From Niabella soli DSM 19437 (GTDB lineage: Bacteria > Bacteroidota > Bacteroidia > Chitinophagales > Chitinophagaceae): a stretch of DNA of 64,000 nucleotides. A model generated the notes under the pieces. That model had not been told where the DNA came from, made no database searches, and worked only from the letters and a program-made list of their open reading frames with translations. Location: contig NZ_CP007035.1 in NCBI RefSeq assembly GCF_000243115.2, positions 4,402,001-4,466,000 of the forward strand, read 5' to 3'. Position numbers and translations under genes: made by a program. Numbering within the stretch: the stretch's first letter is position 1; every line of letters starts with the position of its first letter. Below, in pieces: positions 24,767 to 34,168 of the stretch.

Positions 24767-27607
24767 ATGAAGAATAGCAAAACGATTTTGTTTCTGGTTG
24801 CCGTTTTTGTGGCGGTGCAGTTGCCCGCGCAGGACCTGAAGCTTTGGTACCAGCACCCTGCCAAAGAATGGGTGGAGGCCTTACCCATTGGTAACGGGCG
24901 GTTAGGAGCAATGGTCTTTGGAGGTGTGCAAACAGACCGGGTGCAGTTCAATGAAGAAACCCTGTGGTCTGGCTACCCAAGAGATTATAATAAAAAAGGA
25001 GCCTACAGGTACCTTGATTCTATAAGAGGGTTGCTTTTTGCCGGTAAACAAAAAGAAGCGGAGGACCTGGCGGGGCGTGAATTTATGGGCCTGAAATCGG
25101 CCGACGGCGACCGGCAGGCGTGGATCAAAAAACAAAAAGAAGTACTGGATCAACGATCGAATCCCTCACAGACGCAATACAATGATCTGTCCTGGAAGCG
25201 TATACACCAACCCAATTATGACGGATGGGAAAAGGAAGGACTTGGAGAACTGGATGGTGCCGTATGGTTGCGAAAAACCTTTGACCTGCCTGAAGGCTGG
25301 AAAGGAAAGGACCTGGTGCTGGATATCAATAAAATTACGGATCTCGATTATACCTATGTAAACGGAGTGCTGATCGGCAGTCAGGATAATGATGCGGCAC
25401 GCAACTATAAAATCCCAGCATCAGCCTTAAAAGCAGGAAGGAACTGTATTGCGATACTGGTGCTCAACTTTGCAAACAAAGGCGGGATACTGGGGTATAA
25501 GGATGCCGGCAAACAAATTGGGATCTATCCCGTTAAGGGAAATGAAAAAGATAAATTGTCTTTAAACGGGCAATGGAAGTATTTGATTCAAACAGACCAG
25601 GTGCCCGCCGTAGGAGAGTTTCAGGCAAGGTACCAGCCTTTTGGGGATGTGGTTTTTCATGTTAATGCAGACGAAACAAAAGTTAAAGATTACCGCCGGG
25701 TACTGGACCTGGAAACAGCGGTGCTCACTACTGCCTACAATTACAATGGCGTTGATTTTAAACGAACCTATATCGCCAGTCAGCCCCAACAGGTGCTGGC
25801 CGTGAACTTTACGGCAAGTCGCCCGGGCTCGGTGAGCTTTGAAACCGAATTGACCAGCCCGCACCAACATTTTATTGTGGAGGCTGTTGACCAGCAAACA
25901 TTGGTGCTGAAGATACAGGTAAAAGACGGCGCGCTGCGGGGCGAAAGCTATGTGCAGGTTCGGGTTACCAAAGGATCTGTCGCGGTAAAGGATAATAAAC
26001 TAATTGTTAGTAAAGCCGATGAGGCCACTGTCTTTATCGCGGCAGCTACCAATTTCAAAAATTTTAAAGATGTGTCCGCGGACCCATCGGCGCGCTGTAG
26101 AGCAGCAATAAAGGGCATACAACAGCAATCGTTCGCGTCGGTGTTGAAAGCACATGTGAAGGAATACCAGCAGTATTTCAATACACTGTCCGTAAATTTT
26201 TATGGTCAGAAAAATCAGCCTTCGGCCAATGAATCCTTACCCACAGATCTGCGGCTGGAAAAATTTGCCCGTTCCGGCGACCCGGAATTCGTGGCCCTGT
26301 ACATGCAGTACGGTCGCTATCTTTTAATAAGCAGTTCCCGCCCGGGCACCTATCCTGCTAACCTTCAGGGAATTTGGAACGAATTATTATCACCCCCCTG
26401 GGGTAGTAAGTACACGACAAACATTAATGCCGAGATGAACTACTGGCCGGCGGAGCTGCTGGGCTTATCGCCCTTGCATGATGCGTTATTCAAAATGGTG
26501 GAAGAGCTGGCAGTATCAGGAAAAGAAACAGCGAAAGAATATTATAACGCGCCGGGATGGGTATTGCATCACAATACAGATCTGTGGCGGGGTACGGCCG
26601 CCATTAATGCTTCCAATCATGGTATTTGGGTAACGGGCGGCGCCTGGCTTTGTTCGCATCTATGGGAGCGCTACCTGTTTACAAAGGACGAGCGGTTTTT
26701 AAAAGATACGGCATACCCGATCATGCGGGAGGCGGCTTTGTTCTTCAATCATTTTTTAATAAAAGATCCCGTAACGGGCTACCTGATCAGCACCCCCTCC
26801 AATTCGCCCGAACACGGAGGGTTGGTTGCCGGCCCTACCATGGATCATCAGATCATCCGGGCATTATTTAAAAGCACCATCGAAGCCTCTCAGATTTTGA
26901 AAACAGATGCGGCATTACGGAAGGAGCTGGAAGAAAAATATCCGCGGATCGCTCCCAATAAAATAGGTCGCTTCGGACAGTTGCAGGAATGGATGCAGGA
27001 TGTAGACGATACCACCGATAAACACCGTCATGTATCACACCTCTGGGGTGTTTACCCGGGCAATGAGATCAATTGGGAAACGGCTCCGGAACTGATGAAG
27101 GCCGCCCGGCAATCGCTTATCTATCGGGGGGATGCGGCTACGGGATGGAGCCTGGGCTGGAAGATCAATTTATGGGCACGGTTTAAAGACGGGAATCATA
27201 CTTATAAACTGATACAAATGCTACTGACGCCTGCCGGGAGAAGCGCAGGAAGTTACCCGAATTTATTTGACGCCCATCCCCCGTTTCAGATCGATGGCAA
27301 TTTTGGCGGCGCTGCGGGTATTGGTGAAATGCTGTTGCAATCCCATACTGCATTTGTTGATATTTTACCGGCCTTGCCGGATGCGTTGCCCAATGGCCGC
27401 ATCAATGGGATCCATGCCCGCGGCGGACTGATACTGGACATCGCATGGGAACAAAAACATTTGACCCAACTGAATATAAAAGCAATCGCGGACGGATCGG
27501 CTCAACTGCGATACATGGGTAAGGTACTTCCGTTTAATTTTAAAAAAGGAAGACAATACAGTGTGAGCGCGGATTTTAAACGGGTCGTCGAAAATGAGAA
27601 ACGATAA
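24767..27607 (+). CDS. GH95 alpha-L-fucosidase/alpha-L-galactosidase with inserted domain
   Basis: A 946-residue secreted enzyme. The GH95 N-terminal domain starts LWYQHPAKEWVEALPIGNGRLGAMVFGG, and the (alpha/alpha)6 barrel carries the expected residues: N552 and N554 in TTNINAEMNYWPAE, E682 in SNSPEH and D843 in QIDGNFGG. Between about residues 140 and 285 an extra galactose-binding-like beta sandwich (GLGELDGAVWLRKTFDLPEG, YVNGVLIGSQDN) splits the N-terminal domain; similar modules occur in GH2 enzymes and sialate O-acetylesterases. GH95 removes alpha-1,2-L-fucose or L-galactose by inversion, sugars found in xyloglucan and rhamnogalacturonan II. Confidence 0.92.
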   Translation: MKNSKTILFLVAVFVAVQLPAQDLKLWYQHPAKEWVEALPIGNGRLGAMVFGGVQTDRVQFNEETLWSGYPRDYNKKGAYRYLDSIRGLLFAGKQKEAEDLAGREFMGLKSADGDRQAWIKKQKEVLDQRSNPSQTQYNDLSWKRIHQPNYDGWEKEGLGELDGAVWLRKTFDLPEGWKGKDLVLDINKITDLDYTYVNGVLIGSQDNDAARNYKIPASALKAGRNCIAILVLNFANKGGILGYKDAGKQIGIYPVKGNEKDKLSLNGQWKYLIQTDQVPAVGEFQARYQPFGDVVFHVNADETKVKDYRRVLDLETAVLTTAYNYNGVDFKRTYIASQPQQVLAVNFTASRPGSVSFETELTSPHQHFIVEAVDQQTLVLKIQVKDGALRGESYVQVRVTKGSVAVKDNKLIVSKADEATVFIAAATNFKNFKDVSADPSARCRAAIKGIQQQSFASVLKAHVKEYQQYFNTLSVNFYGQKNQPSANESLPTDLRLEKFARSGDPEFVALYMQYGRYLLISSSRPGTYPANLQGIWNELLSPPWGSKYTTNINAEMNYWPAELLGLSPLHDALFKMVEELAVSGKETAKEYYNAPGWVLHHNTDLWRGTAAINASNHGIWVTGGAWLCSHLWERYLFTKDERFLKDTAYPIMREAALFFNHFLIKDPVTGYLISTPSNSPEHGGLVAGPTMDHQIIRALFKSTIEASQILKTDAALRKELEEKYPRIAPNKIGRFGQLQEWMQDVDDTTDKHRHVSHLWGVYPGNEINWETAPELMKAARQSLIYRGDAATGWSLGWKINLWARFKDGNHTYKLIQMLLTPAGRSAGSYPNLFDAHPPFQIDGNFGGAAGIGEMLLQSHTAFVDILPALPDALPNGRINGIHARGGLILDIAWEQKHLTQLNIKAIADGSAQLRYMGKVLPFNFKKGRQYSVSADFKRVVENEKR

Positions 27608-27936
27608 ATACGACGTTGAATGCTGGCTTTGGAGTTCTCACAGATTCCTCAGATGTACACAGATTTTAAAAGCCATCTGTGCAAATCCGTGTAATCTGTG
27701 AGCCATTGACTTAGTATTTGTCGCTCACATACAAGACCAGAGAGCACAGTGCCCCACCTTTGTAATCCTCTGAGTCTTCTCTGTGGTTAAAAATTAAAAT
27801 TCCCGCTTTTCCGTCTTCCCGGCTGATAATTAGTGGACGCTATCGCTATAATAAAAAACTACATCAGGATAGTGGTTTTTTGCAGCCTGCCCTAAAAAAA
27901 ATAGACAAACTTTAAGGTTTTACAATTAAAGAATGT
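27608..27936. repeat. Gene-free gap with CTGTG repeat copy 2
   Basis: At 27635-27703, TCACAGATTCCTCAGA is followed by ATCTGTGCAAATCC and TAATCTGTGAGCC, matching the copy at 228-282. A further word TCTCTGTGGTTAAAAA is at 27779-27794. No supported gene or clear terminator is present in the remaining sequence. Confidence 0.6.
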
Positions 27937-30900
27937 ATGAAGGCGGTTGCAATGCTTTATAAGATCCGGTGGAGCGCTATTTTGATAGCGTTTCAGTTTC
28001 TTTTAAGCAATACAGCGGTCGCACAGCCCCGCGACACGATTTCGTTAAATGAAGGCTGGGTCAGTATTAAAGCGGCCACAGGATCACAAAAATATACAGG
28101 ATTTGAAAAGCCCGGTTATTCCACAACCGGCTGGAAAAAGATAACCGTCCCGCATAACTGGGATGATTACTATGGATACCGGCGGTTGCTGCACGGAAAT
28201 TTGCATGGCAATGCCTGGTATAAGAAAAAGTTTACGCTTAAGAAACAAAGCGGAAAAAGATATTTCCTTTTTTTTGAAGGAGTGGGTTCCTATGCCACCG
28301 TTTGGGTAAATGGTATAAAAATAGGGACGCATGCGGGGGGACGCACCACCTTTACACTGGATATAACGGATGCCGTGAAACAGAATGGCGTTAATGATCT
28401 TGCCGTACTGGCAAAACACCCGGCGGGCATTACCGATCTGCCCTGGGTTTGTGGTGGCTGCAGTGAGGAACGCGGTTTTTCGGAAGGATCGCAGCCAATG
28501 GGTATTTTTCGCCCTGTACATTTAATTGTTACCAACCCCGTTTATATCGCGCCTTTTGGCGTGCACGCCTGGGCGGATATAAAAAAAGAGCAGACTAAAT
28601 TATTTGTTGACCTCACGATTAAGAATACAGGCAACCCGTCTGTTGCTGCACAATTAATTACACTGGTAAAGAACCGGCAACAGCAGGTGGTTGCGGCCGA
28701 TAGTCAGCAGGTGCAGTTAAAAATGGATAATATAACCCGGCAGGTGTTGTTGGTAAAGCAACCGGAATTATGGTCGCCGGCGCATCCGTATCTGTACACA
28801 ATTGAAACGATAATAAAAACAGGTGGTGTGGAAGCTGATAAAGTAAGAACTGATTTTGGATTCAGGACCATTCAATGGAAAACTTCCACCCACCAGTTTT
28901 TATTAAACGGGCAACCCGTATTTATAAATGGTATTGCGGGGTATGAGCACCAATTGGGACAGAGCCATGCTTTTGCTGATGAAGAAATTGATGCAAGGGT
29001 GAAATGGCTGCAGGCTGCGGGTTTTAATGCTTTTCGCGACGCGCATCAACCGCACAACTTAAGATACGGCAGTTTGTTTGACCAGAAAGGGATCCTGTGG
29101 TGGCCACAGTTGTCCGCACATATCTGGTACGATACGCCTGCCTTTCGGGATCAGTTTAAGGCGTCTTTAAAAGAATGGATAGTGGAGCGCAGGAATGATC
29201 CGGCGGTGATATTATGGGGGCTGCAGAATGAAAGCAAACTGCCGGAGGATTTTGCAAAGGAATGCACCGAGCTGGTCCGGAGCTTGGACCCTACGGCATC
29301 TGTAGAGCGGCTGGTAACCACCTGTAATGGCGGAAAAGGAACGGATTGGGACGTGCCGCAGAACTGGACCGGAACCTACGGCGGGGATCCGGATACATAT
29401 GCACAGGATCTGAAGAAACAAGTGCTGGTTGGTGAATACGGTGCCTGGCGGACCATTGATCTGCACTCGGATAACAGCAAGCGGCAACCGGCTTCTTATC
29501 CGGAAGAACAAATGGTGGCCCTGATGGAAAAAAAACTGCGCTTAGGTGAACAGGCAAAGGATAGTAGTGCCGGCCATTTTTTCTGGTTGTTGAATTCGCA
29601 TGATAACCCGGGACGGGTGCAGGGCGGAGAAGGATTCAGGGGAATAGATCGTATCGGGCCGGTAAATTATAAAGGGATGTTGACGCCCTGGGAAGAACCG
29701 ACGGATGTGTATTATATGTACCGCTCTAATTATGCGCCCAAAAAAACAGACCCGATGGTGTATATCGCTTCGCATACCTGGCCCAACCGGTGGATAACAC
29801 CGGGGACCAAAGATTCGATAGTGGTGTACTCGAATTGCGATGAAGTGGAGCTGTTTAATGATATGGAAGGGTCTTCATTGGGCAAACAAAAAAATAAGAG
29901 ACGGGGCTATCATTTTCAATGGGATCAGGTTCCGGTCCGTTACAATATTTTATACGCCGTAGGTTATGTAAACGGAAGAGCCGTGGCACGCGATACCATT
30001 GTATTATATCATTTGCCAAAAGCGCCTCACTTTGATCAATTGTACAAAGGCGCACAGAATATAACAGCATCCCAAAAAGGCTATCAATATGTTTACCGGG
30101 TTAATTGCGGCGGCCCCGATTACATAGACGAAAATAAAAACACCTGGCAGGCCGACCGTTCGTTACCTTCTGAAAACGAACGTCAAACTTTAAACATCAA
30201 ACCTCAAACAAATTTCTGGGGTTCCGTTTCCTGGGCGGATCGCTTTCCGGGTATGCCGGCGGTATTCGCCAGCCAGCGACGCAGTTTTTCTCCGGTAAAG
30301 GGAACCCGCGACTGGTCGCTGTTTCAGCAGTTCCGGTATGGTAAAGCGGATTTGAATTATACCTTTCCGCTGCCCGACGGGAATTATATCGTAGAACTCT
30401 ATTTTACAGAACCCTGGCTGGGTATAGGCGGTGGTATAGATGCAACCGGAATGCGACTGTTTGATGTGGCATTTAATAATGAAGTGGTGCTGAAGGATCT
30501 TGATATCTGGAAAGAGGTAGGGACCAATACAGCCTTAAAAAAAATAGTTCCGGTAACAGTGACTGGGGGAAGACTGGTGATTTCCTTTCCGCATTCCAAA
30601 GCGGGGCAGGCGCTCATTTCCGCTATAGCAATTGCCACCCGGGCAAACAACATGCGATCCGCAGCTACTTTTGAAAATATAACCAATCTTAAAGGCGATG
30701 GAATCATGCAGCGTACATGGCTCGACATAGGAGACGCACCTTTTGCAAATGAAAAAATTCAGATCCATCAACTACCACCGGAGCTTTTTGCAGCAGACTG
30801 GATCCAAACGAACAGGAAGCAAACAAAAGAACTGTCGTTTAAGGTTCGTCTGCCATCAGACATTTATAAGGCTGTATTTCCGGAGCTGTCAGCCAGAGCT

Positions 30901-31467
30901 TCGGCCGACGGGTTTAACAACACAGGTGAATGGATAATAACGGATGAAGAAGGAGGAAAAAAATATGCAGTATATAAGAAACGGATGGCTGCCGGCGAAC
31001 AAATTTCAATAAAAGGGTCAACCGGTTTTTTAACGGCAATAACACCTGCCTCAACCATGCAGCCCGCGTTCGATCTGAAGCCGGTTACCTCATATAAAAC
31101 GGATGGGGCTGTTACAGGGCCAGGCATCACAAAAGCCGAGTTTTCAGGTGCACCCAGGCTGGCTGTTCAAACCAATGACAGTACTTCTGTAAAATGGTCC
31201 ATCAAAACAGGTGTAGCCGATATTTATAATATAACACTGAAATATTATTGGCCAAACCCCGGGGCGGGTACTGCGCTGCTAACGCTCTTTGATGCAGGAG
31301 GCAACAGGATGGTGGAGCAGGAAATCTCCCTTAAATTTACGCAGCCGGGCAAATGGATGCTGGCAACTGTTAACACCGGCACTATGATCAATGCGGGGCA
31401 TTATAGGGTGCGTGTAGCCTTAAAGAATGCAAAGGGGTTGGTGGTGTCTAATATTGAGGTCCAATAA
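27937..31467 (+). CDS. Large GH2 glycosidase with malectin domain
   Basis: A 1176-residue secreted protein. The sugar-binding, Ig-like and barrel domains of GH2 occupy about residues 30-600 (TVPHNWDDYYGYRR, LFFEGVGSYATVWVNG, FNAFRDAHQPHN); the acid/base is probably E432 in WGLQNES and the nucleophile E500 in VGEYGAW. A malectin-type domain follows at about 715-900 (VNCGGPDYIDENKNTW, YIVELYFTEPW), and the last ~130 residues form a beta-sandwich reminiscent of carbohydrate-binding modules. Specificity within GH2 (beta-galactosidase, beta-glucuronidase or alpha-L-arabinopyranosidase) cannot be read. It is 14 bases upstream of the GH78 gene. An internal start at 27952 is also possible. Confidence 0.88.
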   Translation: MKAVAMLYKIRWSAILIAFQFLLSNTAVAQPRDTISLNEGWVSIKAATGSQKYTGFEKPGYSTTGWKKITVPHNWDDYYGYRRLLHGNLHGNAWYKKKFTLKKQSGKRYFLFFEGVGSYATVWVNGIKIGTHAGGRTTFTLDITDAVKQNGVNDLAVLAKHPAGITDLPWVCGGCSEERGFSEGSQPMGIFRPVHLIVTNPVYIAPFGVHAWADIKKEQTKLFVDLTIKNTGNPSVAAQLITLVKNRQQQVVAADSQQVQLKMDNITRQVLLVKQPELWSPAHPYLYTIETIIKTGGVEADKVRTDFGFRTIQWKTSTHQFLLNGQPVFINGIAGYEHQLGQSHAFADEEIDARVKWLQAAGFNAFRDAHQPHNLRYGSLFDQKGILWWPQLSAHIWYDTPAFRDQFKASLKEWIVERRNDPAVILWGLQNESKLPEDFAKECTELVRSLDPTASVERLVTTCNGGKGTDWDVPQNWTGTYGGDPDTYAQDLKKQVLVGEYGAWRTIDLHSDNSKRQPASYPEEQMVALMEKKLRLGEQAKDSSAGHFFWLLNSHDNPGRVQGGEGFRGIDRIGPVNYKGMLTPWEEPTDVYYMYRSNYAPKKTDPMVYIASHTWPNRWITPGTKDSIVVYSNCDEVELFNDMEGSSLGKQKNKRRGYHFQWDQVPVRYNILYAVGYVNGRAVARDTIVLYHLPKAPHFDQLYKGAQNITASQKGYQYVYRVNCGGPDYIDENKNTWQADRSLPSENERQTLNIKPQTNFWGSVSWADRFPGMPAVFASQRRSFSPVKGTRDWSLFQQFRYGKADLNYTFPLPDGNYIVELYFTEPWLGIGGGIDATGMRLFDVAFNNEVVLKDLDIWKEVGTNTALKKIVPVTVTGGRLVISFPHSKAGQALISAIAIATRANNMRSAATFENITNLKGDGIMQRTWLDIGDAPFANEKIQIHQLPPELFAADWIQTNRKQTKELSFKVRLPSDIYKAVFPELSARASADGFNNTGEWIITDEEGGKKYAVYKKRMAAGEQISIKGSTGFLTAITPASTMQPAFDLKPVTSYKTDGAVTGPGITKAEFSGAPRLAVQTNDSTSVKWSIKTGVADIYNITLKYYWPNPGAGTALLTLFDAGGNRMVEQEISLKFTQPGKWMLATVNTGTMINAGHYRVRVALKNAKGLVVSNIEVQ

Positions 31468-31480
31468 AATGCTATTATAA

Positions 31481-34168
31481 ATGAAACGATTGTTGTTGGG
31501 AACTTGCTTCTTATTATTAATTATGGCAGTGCAGGCGCAATTGCAGCCGGTGCGGTTGCGTTGTGAGTTCAGAGTGGATCCCCTTGGCGTAGACGTGCAG
31601 CGCCCCGGCTTAAGCTGGGAGCTGAAAAGCGGCAAAAAAAATGTAGGTCAGTCGGCTTACCGCATACTGGTGGCAGATGCGCCGGGTTTACTTTCAAAAG
31701 AACAGGGGAATATCTGGGATTCAAGAAAAATAAATGCGGAGGCTTCTGTCCAGGTTCCATATAATGGTAAACCGTTGCAACCAGGCAAAAAATATTACTG
31801 GAAAGTAATGGTCTGGAATGAAAAGAACACGGCGTCTCCCTTTAGCAGTGTTGCCTCCTGGCAGATGGGATTATTAACAGATGCCGATTGGTCCGGCGCC
31901 CGGTGGATCGCTTATGAGGAGTTGCCGGATTCAAGCGTCATTCTTCCGTTTGCCCATGGTAATGGTAAAAAGGCCTGGGGGCAGCGTAAGGATGTGTTGC
32001 CTTTGTTTCGCAAATCATTCGGCATAAAAAAAGCAGTGACAAGCGCTACCGTTTTTATCAGCGGCCTGGGGCAATTTGAAATGAGCATCAATGGAAAAAA
32101 AGCCGGGGATCATTTCCTGGATCCCGGGTGGACGCAGTTTTCCAAAAAGGCACAATATGTAACGTTTGATGTTACCAAACAGCTCCGGCGGGGAGAAAAT
32201 GTTATTGGGGTATCATTGGGCAATGGCTTTTATTATATTCCCGGTGAGCGCTACCGGAAACTAACCGGTGCTTATGGCTATCCCAAGATGATCGCAAAAA
32301 TCCGGGTGCAATATAAAGATGGATCTGAACAGACGATCGTTTCCGATAATAGCTGGAGCACCGCGCCGTCTCCCGTTTTCTTTTCCAGTATTTATGGTGG
32401 CGAAGATTACGACGCCAGCAAAGAAAAATCGGGCTGGGACCAAAAAGGATACAACGATGCCGGTTGGAAAAGAGCCGTGGTTACTACAGGCCCGCCAAAG
32501 CTTGTTGCGCAGTCTGCCGCACCGGTTAAGGTGATGCAGGTGTTCAACCCCGTTAGTAAAAAGGAATTGTCAAAAGGAGTATGGGTATATGACCTGGGAC
32601 AAAATTTTTCCGGGATACCCTCAATAAAAGTTTCCGGGAAAAAAGGAGATACCGTCCGGTTACGACCGGCGGAACTCATCAATGCCGATGGCAGCGCCAA
32701 TCAGAAAGCCACAGGAGCGCCTCATTATTATACCTACGTTTTGAAGGGGACAGGCATAGAAGAATGGCAGCCACGTTTCACGTATTATGGGTTTCGTTAT
32801 GTACAGGTAGAAGGCGCCACGCCCCATGCCGGCAATACAGGGCTTCCCGTTATAAAAAAATTAAAAGGCCTGCATATCCGCAACAGTGCTGATGAGATTG
32901 GATCCTTCAGTTGTTCAAATGCATTGTTTAACAAGACGAATGATCTGATCCGCTGGGCCATTCGCAGTAATATGGTAAGTGTTTTTACCGATTGCCCCCA
33001 CCGGGAAAAGCTGGGCTGGCTGGAGGAAACCCACCTGATGGGCGCCTCTGTACAGTATAATTATGATATCGCCGCATTGATCAAAAAAGTAGTACATGAT
33101 ATGATCGACGCGCAAACCCCTGAGGGATTGATACCGGATATAGCCCCCGAATATGTACATTTTGACGGTGGCTTTCGTGATTCGCCCGAATGGGGAAGCG
33201 CCGGGGTGATCTTTCCCTGGTACGCGTTTCAATGGTATGGCGATACGGCTATTTTGCGGGATGCGTACCCGATGATGAAGAAATATGTGCACTATCTTAA
33301 AGGGAAAGCAAAGGGTCATATTTTATATTTTGGTTTGGGCGATTGGTTTGACCTCGGCCCTAACCGGCCGGGTGTTTCGCAATTAACACCGGAGGGCGTT
33401 ACCTCAACGGCTACCTATTATTACGATCTGACCATCCTCTCCAAAATAGCGCGTGTATTAGGGTATAAGAGTGAGGTTCCTTTTTTTGAAGATTGGGCAC
33501 AAACAGTAAAAATGGCCTTCAATAAAAAGTTCTTTAACACAATCACAAAGCAATATGCAACGGGCAGCCAGGCGGCGAACGCCATGGCCTTGTATATGGG
33601 GCTTGTGGAGCCCCGGGATCGCAATGCTGTTGTGCAGAACCTGGTTAAGGATATCCGGGCGCACAACAATGCGCTTACAGGCGGTGATGTGGGGTATCGG
33701 TATGTGTTAAGGGCCCTGGAAGATGCGGGCTATAGTGATGTGATCTATGATATGAATAACCGGAGTGATGTGCCGGGGTATGGATACCAATTAGCCCATG
33801 GGGCAACAGCGCTTACCGAATCCTGGGCTGCCCTGCCTTCTGTTTCCAATAATCATTTTATGTTAGGGCATTTAATGGAATGGTTCTATTCCGGCCTGTG
33901 CGGAATCAGGCAGGCGGAAGGATCCGTTGGGTTCAAAGCAATAGAAATAAGACCGCACCCGGTGGGTAGCATCACCCATGCGCGCGCGCAGTATCATTCG
34001 GTATATGGTCTGATTGAAGCCGGATGGAAAAAAGAAGGCAGACAGTTTACGGTTACGGTATCCATTCCTCCGAATACGACGGCTACAGTTTATTTTCCGC
34101 CCGGCTATGATCAGCAGCAAAGAAAAATTGGTTCCGGAACATACAGCTTTACAGTAAAATTAAAATAA
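31481..34168 (+). CDS. GH78 alpha-L-rhamnosidase
   Basis: An 895-residue secreted enzyme, normal for Bacteroidota GH78. It has the N-terminal fibronectin-like domain (RCEFRVDPLGVDVQRPGLSWEL), the beta-sandwich domain with ISGLGQFEMSINGKK and GNGFYY, and the (alpha/alpha)6 barrel with the signature DCPHREKLGWLEE that holds the catalytic acid, then GLGDWFDLG and the C-terminal beta domain. GH78 releases terminal alpha-L-rhamnose by inversion, which could feed the RhaT-like permease. Its stop codon overlaps the next start by one base (TAATG), so translation is coupled. Confidence 0.95.
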   Translation: MKRLLLGTCFLLLIMAVQAQLQPVRLRCEFRVDPLGVDVQRPGLSWELKSGKKNVGQSAYRILVADAPGLLSKEQGNIWDSRKINAEASVQVPYNGKPLQPGKKYYWKVMVWNEKNTASPFSSVASWQMGLLTDADWSGARWIAYEELPDSSVILPFAHGNGKKAWGQRKDVLPLFRKSFGIKKAVTSATVFISGLGQFEMSINGKKAGDHFLDPGWTQFSKKAQYVTFDVTKQLRRGENVIGVSLGNGFYYIPGERYRKLTGAYGYPKMIAKIRVQYKDGSEQTIVSDNSWSTAPSPVFFSSIYGGEDYDASKEKSGWDQKGYNDAGWKRAVVTTGPPKLVAQSAAPVKVMQVFNPVSKKELSKGVWVYDLGQNFSGIPSIKVSGKKGDTVRLRPAELINADGSANQKATGAPHYYTYVLKGTGIEEWQPRFTYYGFRYVQVEGATPHAGNTGLPVIKKLKGLHIRNSADEIGSFSCSNALFNKTNDLIRWAIRSNMVSVFTDCPHREKLGWLEETHLMGASVQYNYDIAALIKKVVHDMIDAQTPEGLIPDIAPEYVHFDGGFRDSPEWGSAGVIFPWYAFQWYGDTAILRDAYPMMKKYVHYLKGKAKGHILYFGLGDWFDLGPNRPGVSQLTPEGVTSTATYYYDLTILSKIARVLGYKSEVPFFEDWAQTVKMAFNKKFFNTITKQYATGSQAANAMALYMGLVEPRDRNAVVQNLVKDIRAHNNALTGGDVGYRYVLRALEDAGYSDVIYDMNNRSDVPGYGYQLAHGATALTESWAALPSVSNNHFMLGHLMEWFYSGLCGIRQAEGSVGFKAIEIRPHPVGSITHARAQYHSVYGLIEAGWKKEGRQFTVTVSIPPNTTATVYFPPGYDQQQRKIGSGTYSFTVKLK

